DNA of 5,494 nucleotides from Anaerolineae bacterium (GTDB lineage: Bacteria > Chloroflexota > Anaerolineae > E26-bin7), in NCBI GenBank assembly GCA_029933115.1, contig JAOZOT010000256.1:1-5494 (forward strand). The letters are read 5' to 3'. Numbering within the stretch: the stretch's first letter is position 1; each line of letters begins with the position of its first letter. A model generated the notes under the pieces. It was given only the letters and a program-made list of their open reading frames with translations, searched no databases and had not been told where the DNA came from. This document shows positions 1-5,489 of this stretch, in pieces. Both the position numbers and the translations under genes were made by a program.

Positions 1-31
1 TGTGGGAACATGCCCCACCCGATCACTTGCC

Positions 32-43
32 CACGTTTACGTG
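32..43. promoter_or_regulatory. Short perfect palindrome in the leader, possible operator
   Basis: CACGT (32-36) and ACGTG (39-43) form a perfect inverted repeat around a 2-base centre, about 50 bases before the first gene. The position would suit a regulator site near the operon promoter, but no convincing -35/-10 pair is visible and no regulator gene is present. Such a short palindrome can also arise by chance. Confidence 0.2.
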
Positions 44-75
44 CGGACTTACCTCAAATGTGAATGACAGAAGAT

Positions 76-86
76 AAGGGTGAGGA
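76..86 (+). promoter_or_regulatory. Ribosome binding site of the ligase gene
   Basis: AAGGGTGAGGA lies just upstream of ATG 92; its GAGG core (82-85) is 6 bases from that ATG. The alternative in-frame GTG at 80 overlaps this site and has only a weak purine run before it, so the site decides the start in favour of 92. Confidence 0.6.
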
Positions 87-91
87 ATTCA

Positions 92-1657
92 ATGATCGAG
101 GTCTGGCGGCTCCTGGACACGGGCCCCCGCCCGGCGGCCGAGAATATGGCCCTGAACGAGGCCATCCTGGAGGCCAGGAGCCAGAATCTTGTGCCCAATA
201 CCCTGCGCTTTTTGCAGTTCTCACCGCCCTGCACCCTGGTAGGTTACCACCAGGCTGTGGAACAGGAGATTAGGCTCGACTTCTGCCGCGCACGGGGCAT
301 CGAGACCAACAGGCGCATCACCGGCGGAGGAGCCCTTTTCTGTGACGAATCCCAGTTGGGTTGGGAGATATATGCCCCAGTAGATCACCCTGGCTTGCCC
401 CAGGACATTGAGAGTCTCTACGCCCGGATATGCCAGGGCGCTGTCCAGGGCTTGGCCAAGCTGGGCGTGCGGGCCGCCTTTCGCCCCAAAAATGACATTG
501 AAGTGAATGGACGCAAGATCTCGGGCACCGGCGGCACCAGGTTGGGCGGCGCCTTTCTCTTCCAAGGCACCCTACTGGTTGACTTTGACGTTGATACCAT
601 GCTGCGGGCTCTGCGCATCCCCACCGAAAAGCTTAAGGACAAAGAGGTCGCTTCCCTCCGAGAGAGGGTGACTTGCCTGGCCTGGGAACTGGGCCACCCT
701 CCACCTATAGATGACATCAAGGCCGCTCTGGCCCAAGGCTTTGCTGAACTCCTGGGTATCGAGCTCGTGCCCGGCCCTCTGACCGCAGCCGAGGAGCGAC
801 TCCTGGCGGCCAAGCTCCCTTATTTCCGCAGCAAGGAATGGATCCACGGCCTGCGTCGCCCTTTGTCAGACCGCCAGGAACTTCGTGCTCTGCGCAAGAC
901 CGAGGGAGGGCTCGTCCGTGTCTCCCTGGTCGTGGACAGGCGGGCTAGGCGCATCAAGATGGCTCTTCTCACCGGCGACTTTTTCGCCTATCCTAAACGG
1001 GCCGTCTTTGACTTGGAGGCTCGTCTGAAAGACGCTCCCGCTGACGAAGACAGTATGCGGCGCATCATCGAGGGCTTTTTCGCCGAAAAAGATGTGCGCA
1101 TCCCCGGCGTGAGCCCCGCCGACATTGTCGGCACTGTGAGCAAGGCTCTGGCCAAGCTAGAGTTTGGGCGCCTGGGTATTGACTTGACCGAGGCCAACGA
1201 GCTTTTCACCGTGGTCAAGCCTCTGGCCCAGATGCCCCGCCCGACCTTTTTGCTCCTCCCTTACTGTGCCAAGCTCCCGAGCTGTGACTATCGCTACCGG
1301 GAGGGCTGCGACCGCTGCGGACTGTGCAGCATCGGCGAGGCATACGACCTGGCTGACAGGTACGGTCTTACCCCTCTCACCATCCAGAACTACGAGATGC
1401 TGGAAGAGGTGCTGACCCGCTGCCGGGAGCAGGGAGCAAAAGCCTTCATTGGCTCCTGTTGCGAAGCATTTTATGCCAAGCACCAGGCCGACTTTGAGCG
1501 CATCGGGCTTCCCGGGATGCTGGTTGACCTGGAAAACACTACCTGCTACGACCTGGGCGAGGAATCCAGGGCCTATCAAGGGCAATATGAGAGCCAGACG
1601 GAGCTGAAACTGGGCCTCCTCGAACGGGTGGTAGCCTGTCTGACGAACAATTGCTGA
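92..1657 (+). CDS. slplAB: sLpl(AB)-type lipoate/octanoate-protein ligase fused to a DUF116 domain
   Basis: Predicted cytoplasmic ligase of 521 aa that activates lipoate or octanoate with ATP and attaches it to a lysine of a lipoyl-carrier protein. The LplA catalytic part spans about residues 1-225: the signature RRITGGGALFCD (74-85) matches the family RRxxGGGxVFHD with Cys in place of the usual His, and NDIEVNGRKISG (134-145) carries the conserved catalytic-type lysine K142. Residues about 245-375 resemble the LplB/C-terminal accessory domain that full ligases need for adenylation. Residues about 385-521 look like DUF116: C392, C398, C406, C409, C412 (C-x5-C-x7-C-x2-C-x2-C), then C456-C457 in GSCCEAF and C485, a likely metal or Fe-S site. 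I start at ATG 92 because GAGG (82-85) lies 6 bases upstream; GTG 80 would add four residues. Its neighbours are LipT-like and LipS1/LipS2-like genes, which favours the sLpl(AB) type over a simple salvage LplA. The domain assignments are firm; octanoate versus lipoate preference is unknown. Confidence 0.88.
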   Translation: MIEVWRLLDTGPRPAAENMALNEAILEARSQNLVPNTLRFLQFSPPCTLVGYHQAVEQEIRLDFCRARGIETNRRITGGGALFCDESQLGWEIYAPVDHPGLPQDIESLYARICQGAVQGLAKLGVRAAFRPKNDIEVNGRKISGTGGTRLGGAFLFQGTLLVDFDVDTMLRALRIPTEKLKDKEVASLRERVTCLAWELGHPPPIDDIKAALAQGFAELLGIELVPGPLTAAEERLLAAKLPYFRSKEWIHGLRRPLSDRQELRALRKTEGGLVRVSLVVDRRARRIKMALLTGDFFAYPKRAVFDLEARLKDAPADEDSMRRIIEGFFAEKDVRIPGVSPADIVGTVSKALAKLEFGRLGIDLTEANELFTVVKPLAQMPRPTFLLLPYCAKLPSCDYRYREGCDRCGLCSIGEAYDLADRYGLTPLTIQNYEMLEEVLTRCREQGAKAFIGSCCEAFYAKHQADFERIGLPGMLVDLENTTCYDLGEESRAYQGQYESQTELKLGLLERVVACLTNNC

Positions 1658-1689
1658 TTTTGGTGGCCTCGCGTGTCTGAGAAATGCTT

Positions 1690-1750
1690 GTAGTGACGAC
1701 TTTAGTCGTTGATTGCAAGCTTGGCCAGAAGCGACTAAAGTCGTTGCCAC
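1690..1750. repeat. Long inverted repeat with self-palindromic arms, probable dispersed repeat
   Basis: ACGACTTTAGTCG (1696-1708) is exactly complementary in reverse to CGACTAAAGTCGT (1732-1744). The pairing extends imperfectly outward to about 1690 and 1750, giving a stem near 21 pairs with a 21-23 base loop. Each arm is also nearly palindromic by itself (CGACT-TT-AGTCG; CGACT-AA-AGTCG). This resembles the small palindromic repeats scattered between genes in many Chloroflexota genomes; that comparison is from memory. There is no T run after it, so it is not a classical terminator. It lies between the ligase and the LipT-like gene and runs up to 12 bases before the latter's ATG. Confidence 0.75.
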
Positions 1751-1761
1751 GAACATCATCA

Positions 1762-2886
1762 ATGGAGCTTTCAGTGTCCTCGGGGTCCGGGGTGAGGGAG
1801 GTATCAAGCTACGACGTCGTGGTGGTAGGAGCAGGTCCGGCGGGCAGTTGCTCCGCCCTGGCCGCAGCGCAGGCCGGAGCGCGGGTGCTCCTTCTGGATA
1901 AGAAACGAGAGGTGGGCGTGCCTGTCCGGTGCGCCGAGTATGTGCCCCGGCAGTTGGCCACCCGTGTGCCCTGGTCACACCGCTGCGTGGCCCAGCAAAC
2001 CGCCCTTATGTGCACCCACTTGCCAGACGGCCAGGGTGTGGAGACACCCAGCCTCGGCTACGTCGTAGACCGCGCCCTCTTCGACAAGACCTTGGCCGTT
2101 GCCGCTCGCCAGGCCGGCGCCGACCTCCTGCTGGAGGCCAGGGCCACGGAGCGCACCGCACGCGGGCTCCTCGTCAGGCGGGGTGCCAAGGAATTCGAGG
2201 TCGAGGCCAAAATCATCGTCGGAGCCGATGGGCCTCGGTCAACCGTAGGGCGTTGGATAGGGCAAGTCAATCGCCGGTTAGTGGTCGCCGCCCAGTGCCA
2301 GGTGGTGTTGGGACAGCCGCTGGAAGCCACCCAGGTCTATTTCGACCCTTACTATCCCGGCGGCTACGGCTGGCTCTTCCCCAAAGGCCAGGTGGCCAAC
2401 GTTGGAGTGGGGGTGGGCCTCGAGTTCAAGCGCGATCCCAAAGAGGCATTGAGGCATCTCCTGGATAGGCTGAAAATCACCCCCCAAGCCGTCATCGGCT
2501 ACACTGGAGGGCTGATCCCCGGCGGCGGGCCACTAGAGCGCACCTGGGAGGGGAACGTCATCCTGGTGGGCGACGCCGCCGGCCAGACCCATCCCATCAC
2601 CGGGGCTGGCGTCGCTCATGCCTGCCTGTGCGGACAGTTGGCGGGCAAAGCGGCGGCCAAAGCGGCCCTGTGCGATGACCTCGGCCTCCTGGGAGAATAT
2701 GAGCAGGAGTGGCGCGATTTTCTGGGGGGCATCTTGGCCCACGCCCTGGCCAAGCGGCAGGAGTTGGACAAGAGTTGGAGTGATGATCCCGTAGCCTTGG
2801 CCCGTGCTCTGCGTGAGAATTGGGTGGCCTTCCCGGACTATGGGCGGCGTGGGAGCTCGCACAGCAAAGAGCAGGATGGCGGGTAA
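1762..2886 (+). CDS. lipT: FAD-dependent oxidoreductase, geranylgeranyl-reductase family (LipT-like)
   Basis: Flavoprotein of 374 aa from ATG 1762. The N-terminal Rossmann fold has beta strand YDVVVVGAGPAG with GxGxxG at residues 23-28, followed by LLLDKKREVG, where D46 should bind the FAD ribose. PVRCAEYVP (54-62), the strand IIVGADGPRSTVG (151-163), GYGWLFPKG (201-209) and the second FAD motif VGDAAGQTHPITGAGV (269-284) are typical of the geranylgeranyl-reductase/PHBH-like family. There is no signal peptide or membrane segment. Such a flavoprotein, called LipT, is encoded with slpl(AB), lipS1 and lipS2 in sulfur oxidisers; its proposed job is redox supply to the radical SAM enzymes, which remains inference here. 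The start is uncertain. The frame is open back to ATG 1684 through the inverted repeat. ATG 1762 has no good ribosome site. GTG 1774 has GGAG 6 bases upstream, and GTG 1792 would place the Rossmann strand close to the N-terminus. Context alone separates it from a lipid-side-chain reductase. Confidence 0.82.
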   Translation: MELSVSSGSGVREVSSYDVVVVGAGPAGSCSALAAAQAGARVLLLDKKREVGVPVRCAEYVPRQLATRVPWSHRCVAQQTALMCTHLPDGQGVETPSLGYVVDRALFDKTLAVAARQAGADLLLEARATERTARGLLVRRGAKEFEVEAKIIVGADGPRSTVGRWIGQVNRRLVVAAQCQVVLGQPLEATQVYFDPYYPGGYGWLFPKGQVANVGVGVGLEFKRDPKEALRHLLDRLKITPQAVIGYTGGLIPGGGPLERTWEGNVILVGDAAGQTHPITGAGVAHACLCGQLAGKAAAKAALCDDLGLLGEYEQEWRDFLGGILAHALAKRQELDKSWSDDPVALARALRENWVAFPDYGRRGSSHSKEQDGG

Positions 2887-2892
2887 GTGGCG

Positions 2893-2927
2893 GGTATGTC
2901 CCAAAAGTGTCGGAGAGTAGACATACC
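2893..2927. repeat. Inverted repeat between the LipT-like and LipS1-like genes
   Basis: GGTATGTC (2893-2900) pairs perfectly with GACATACC (2920-2927) across a 19-base loop that includes AAAAGTGTCGGAGAG. Together with the adjoining hairpin at 2929-2960 it fills most of the gap. It looks like part of a dispersed palindromic or MITE-like element rather than a terminator, because no T run follows. Confidence 0.6.
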
Positions 2928-2928
2928 A

Positions 2929-2960
2929 CCCTCTCGCAGGTGGCGAACCCTGCGGGAGGG
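2929..2960. repeat. Strong 12-bp hairpin upstream of the LipS1-like gene
   Basis: CCCTCTCGCAGG (2929-2940) pairs with CCTGCGGGAGGG (2949-2960) over an 8-base loop. All 12 positions pair in RNA, with one G-U wobble. The stem is GC-rich but is followed by GCACTGAGC, not by a uridine run, so intrinsic termination is unlikely. It could be a repeat, a processing or stability element, or an attenuating structure within the operon. Confidence 0.6.
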
Positions 2961-2988
2961 GCACTGAGCACTTGGATAGGTTCTTTAT

Positions 2989-2994
2989 AAGGAG
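2989..2994 (+). promoter_or_regulatory. Shine-Dalgarno site of the LipS1-like gene
   Basis: AAGGAG lies 10 bases before ATG 3005. It decides the start, since the longer in-frame option, TTG 2972, lies upstream of this site and would put it inside the coding region. Confidence 0.7.
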
Positions 2995-3004
2995 TCGAAG
3001 TAGC

Positions 3005-4045
3005 ATGGAAAGTCCCGAATACGTCCAGACCAGCCTGGCGGCAGCCATCACCCTGGGCTTTGTGCCGGGGCGCTTCCGCCGCGGAGCCAAGCTCACCGGG
3101 CTCAACCTCCTCCTCACCTACGAGGAGGGCTGTCTTGGGCGTTGCAGCTACTGTGGCCTGAACCGAGGGCGGGAGGTGTCCGCTGGCGAGATGCGCACCT
3201 TTATCCGTGTCAAGTGGCCAATCTACCCCCTGGAGGAGGTCATTGCCCGCACCAAGGCCACGGATGGCCAACTCAAGCGGGTTTGCGTCTCCATGATCAC
3301 CCACCGGCGGGCTTTTGCCGACATGAATTACGTGATCGGTCGTTTTCATCGGGAGACTGGTTTGCCTGTCAGTGCCCTCATTTCACCGACGATGTTTCGC
3401 CGTCCCGGCCAGATGCTCGCCGAGACCAAGGCGGCCGGGGCCGACATGGCCGGAATAGCCATAGATGCTGCTACCCCGGAGTTGTTCGACCGTCACCGTC
3501 GCCGTGGCGTGGGCGGCCCCCACCGCTGGGAACACTACTGGGAGACGATGGAGGCAGCCGTGGAGGTCTTTGGCCCCGGCAAAGTCGGCATTCACCTCAT
3601 CGTCGGCTTGGGCGAGACGGAGCAGGAGATGATTGAGACCATCCAGCGGGCCCATGACTTGGGTGCGCACACTCATCTTTTCAGCTTCTTCCCCGAGGGA
3701 GGCACTCCCTTGGATGACTGGCCCCAGCCCTCTTATGGCCAATATCGCCGCGTCCAGTTGGCCCGTTACATCATCAACGAAGGCTACGGGCGGGCCGAGG
3801 CGATGATTTTCAACACCGCAGGCCAGGTGCTGGACTTTGGCGTGGAGACCGAGGACCTCGTGGCTGAAGGGCTGGCTTTCATGACCTCCGGCTGTCCCGG
3901 CGAGGACGGGTGCGTGGCCTGCAACCGGCCCTTTGGCAACGAGCGCCCTTCTCGCCCTATTCGCAACTATCCCTTCCCCCCCGAATTGGAAGACATTGAG
4001 TTGATCAGGAGACAACTCCGGGAGGGGTTGATGACTGAGCCCTAG
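3005..4045 (+). CDS. lipS1: Radical SAM lipoyl synthase component, LipS1-like
   Basis: Radical SAM enzyme of 346 aa. The [4Fe-4S]/SAM motif CLGRCSYC gives C43, C47 and C50 (CxxxCxxC), followed by a TIM-barrel-like body with IHLIVGLGET (196-205), typical of the biotin-synthase-like group. A C-terminal cluster, SGCPGEDGCVACNRPFGNE (C297, C303, C306), is a good candidate for the auxiliary Fe-S cluster that donates sulfur. In Thermococcus, LipS1 acts together with LipS2 in place of LipA: LipS2 uses the octanoyl substrate first, and LipS1 then uses the 8-mercaptooctanoyl intermediate to place the second sulfur at C6. I assign this copy as LipS1 from the CNRPF-type C-terminus and gene order; the two labels could be swapped. 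It follows the LipT-like gene after 118 bases and abuts the next radical SAM gene. Start ATG 3005 is backed by AAGGAG. Radical SAM membership is certain, the pathway role is likely. Confidence 0.82.
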   Translation: MESPEYVQTSLAAAITLGFVPGRFRRGAKLTGLNLLLTYEEGCLGRCSYCGLNRGREVSAGEMRTFIRVKWPIYPLEEVIARTKATDGQLKRVCVSMITHRRAFADMNYVIGRFHRETGLPVSALISPTMFRRPGQMLAETKAAGADMAGIAIDAATPELFDRHRRRGVGGPHRWEHYWETMEAAVEVFGPGKVGIHLIVGLGETEQEMIETIQRAHDLGAHTHLFSFFPEGGTPLDDWPQPSYGQYRRVQLARYIINEGYGRAEAMIFNTAGQVLDFGVETEDLVAEGLAFMTSGCPGEDGCVACNRPFGNERPSRPIRNYPFPPELEDIELIRRQLREGLMTEP

Positions 4046-5020
4046 ATGAGAGAAGTCAAGCTTTCCGAGGTCGAGGCCCTGTATGAGCGTCCGCTGGAAG
4101 AACTGGTAGCCGAGGCCTGGGCGGTCCGCCAGGCCAACTTTCCACCTCTTCTGAAACTGGCCGCGCCGGGAGCCAAACGCTACGAGGTGGACGGTTTCCG
4201 CAACTCGCCCCACAAATTCGTGGACGTGAGCATCACCGGCCGGGCCTGTGCGTTGCAATGCGAGCATTGCCGGGGACGGCTGCTGGAGACGATGCACCCG
4301 GCCACCACCCCGGCCGCTCTGCGAGCCCTGGCCGACGAGTTGGTGTCCAAAGGCTGCCAGGGGGTGCTCCTCAGCGGCGGGGCCGATGCCGAGGGCCGGG
4401 TGCCTTTGGCAGGCTACTTTGAGGCCATCGCCTACCTCAAAGAGCGGGGCCTGCGGGTCATCGTCCACAGCGGGCTTCTGGACGAAGCCACGGCTCACGG
4501 TTTGAAAGCGGCCGGCGTTGACCAGGTGCTGCTCGACGTCATCGGCGATGAGCAGACAATCCGTCGTGTGTACCATCTAGATAAGACACCGCGGGACTAT
4601 GCGGCCGCTCTGGCGCTGCTGAAAGAAGTCGGTCTCTCCATCGCCCCGCACATCGTGGTCGGCTTGCACTTTGGCCAGATCCGGGGCGAGTTGGAGGCCC
4701 TGCGCCAGATCACTGCCGCCGAGGCCGAGGTGATCGTATTGGTGGTGCTGAATCCCTTACCGCGTACCCCCATGCAAGGGTTCCCGCCTCCGCCTCCCGA
4801 GGCGGTGGGCAAGATAGTCGCCCTGGCTCGGCTTCTCAACCCAGGCACGCCTTTGGCTCTGGGCTGTGCTCGCCCCGCCTTCCTCAAGGTGGCTATGGAG
4901 CGCCTGGCCATCGCCGCTGGCGTCAATACCCTGGCTTACCCCAGCGAGGAGGCTATCGTCCACGCTCGCTCTTTGGGGCTGGCAGTAGAATTCGCCGAGA
5001 TGTGCTGTAGCCTTCTCTAG
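4046..5020 (+). CDS. lipS2: Radical SAM lipoyl synthase component, LipS2-like
   Basis: Radical SAM enzyme of 324 aa. The SAM-cluster motif is CALQCEHC with C68, C72 and C75. The barrel includes GVLLSGG (106-112), IVHSGLL (139-145) and HIVVGLHFGQ (202-211). Further cysteines that could hold an auxiliary cluster are C274 in LGCARP and the pair C320-C321 three residues from the C-terminus. The family is biotin-synthase-like; in the two-protein lipoyl synthase the partner called LipS2 adds sulfur to C8 of the protein-bound octanoyl chain. The ATG follows the TAG of the preceding gene with no spacer, so translation is probably coupled by reinitiation; the nearest purine-rich site, GGAGGGG at 4021-4027, is too far (18 bases) to be a normal ribosome site. 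Which of the two radical SAM genes is LipS1 or LipS2 is inferred, not shown. Confidence 0.8.
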   Translation: MREVKLSEVEALYERPLEELVAEAWAVRQANFPPLLKLAAPGAKRYEVDGFRNSPHKFVDVSITGRACALQCEHCRGRLLETMHPATTPAALRALADELVSKGCQGVLLSGGADAEGRVPLAGYFEAIAYLKERGLRVIVHSGLLDEATAHGLKAAGVDQVLLDVIGDEQTIRRVYHLDKTPRDYAAALALLKEVGLSIAPHIVVGLHFGQIRGELEALRQITAAEAEVIVLVVLNPLPRTPMQGFPPPPPEAVGKIVALARLLNPGTPLALGCARPAFLKVAMERLAIAAGVNTLAYPSEEAIVHARSLGLAVEFAEMCCSLL

Positions 5021-5054
5021 CCCCTACAGCCTCACTTTGCCGGGCGAGTAGATT

Positions 5055-5060
5055 GGAGGT
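5055..5060 (+). promoter_or_regulatory. Shine-Dalgarno site of the first antitoxin-like unit
   Basis: GGAGGT, with its GGAG ending 8 bases before GTG 5067, supports a GTG start. The same GGAG-to-start distance recurs before the second copy at 5334. Confidence 0.7.
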
Positions 5061-5066
5061 GAAGCT

Positions 5067-5489
5067 GTGTCCACAGTGCAAACCGTTTCCCAAACGGTGA
5101 ATACCCTGAGTGTGGCCGAGCTGGAAGCTCTCATCCGGCGCATCGTGCGGGAGGAGATTGCCCTGGCGCTCGACGAGCGGGACATCTACGCAGAGCCCAC
5201 GGTCATCGAGCCGGGATCGCCGATCCACGAAGACTTGGTTGAGCTTCTCAGATTGAAAGAGGAAGGCAAGCTCAAGCTCTTGAGCTACGAAGAGGTTTTC
5301 GGGAGCGGCGATGAGCTACAAGGAGACGAGACGATGTCTACAGTGCAAGCTGTTTCCCAGACGGTGAACACCCTGAGTGTAGCCGAACTGGAGGCGCTTA
5401 TTCGGCGCATTGTGCGGGAGGAGGTTGCCCTGGCGCTCGACGAGCGGGACATCTACGCAGAGCCCACGGTCATCGAGCCGGGATCGCCG
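5067..5489. repeat. Direct tandem repeat, period 267 bases
   Basis: 5067-5222 is repeated at 5334-5489 with a shift of exactly 267 bases (89 codons). The start codons, spacing to the ribosome sites and protein sequence correspond. 5158-5222 and 5425-5489 are identical over 65 bases. The offset is a multiple of three and leaves no stop between the copies. Confidence 0.9.

Noticed and set aside
2..18. Small stem-loop GTGGG/CCCAC at the left edge as a terminator of an upstream gene
   Set aside because: It has only five pairs and no T run, and the upstream gene is outside the window.
27..55. Possible promoter with TTGCCC at 27-32 and TTACCT at 49-54
   Set aside because: The -10 match is poor and the -35 partial, so it is not better than chance in this short leader.
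1157..1978. Minus-strand open frame of 273 codons over the ligase end and flavoprotein start
   Set aside because: It runs antisense across two well-supported genes and the repeat between them, and its product has no motifs.
1929..2468. Plus-strand open frame of 179 codons inside the flavoprotein gene
   Set aside because: Its product is an Arg/Pro/Gly-rich out-of-frame shadow of the true FAD-binding protein.
2929..2965. Rho-independent terminator between flavoprotein and radical SAM genes
   Set aside because: The stem is strong but no T run follows, and the downstream gene belongs to the same pathway.
2533..3349. Minus-strand open frames of 194 and 250 codons over the 2887-3004 gap
   Set aside because: Both are mostly antisense to the flavoprotein and the LipS1-like gene; neither shows domain features or a ribosome site I could support.
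3383..4576. Minus-strand open frame of 397 codons across both radical SAM genes
   Set aside because: It is antisense to two genes with clear motifs, its product shows no recognisable domain, and long antisense frames are common in GC-rich coding DNA.
3005..5020. Biotin synthase or HydE/HydG identity for the radical SAM pair
   Set aside because: The CxxxCxxC motif and barrel fit the broad group, but the neighbourhood of a lipoate ligase and a LipT-like protein and the extra C-terminal cysteines fit LipS1/LipS2 better.
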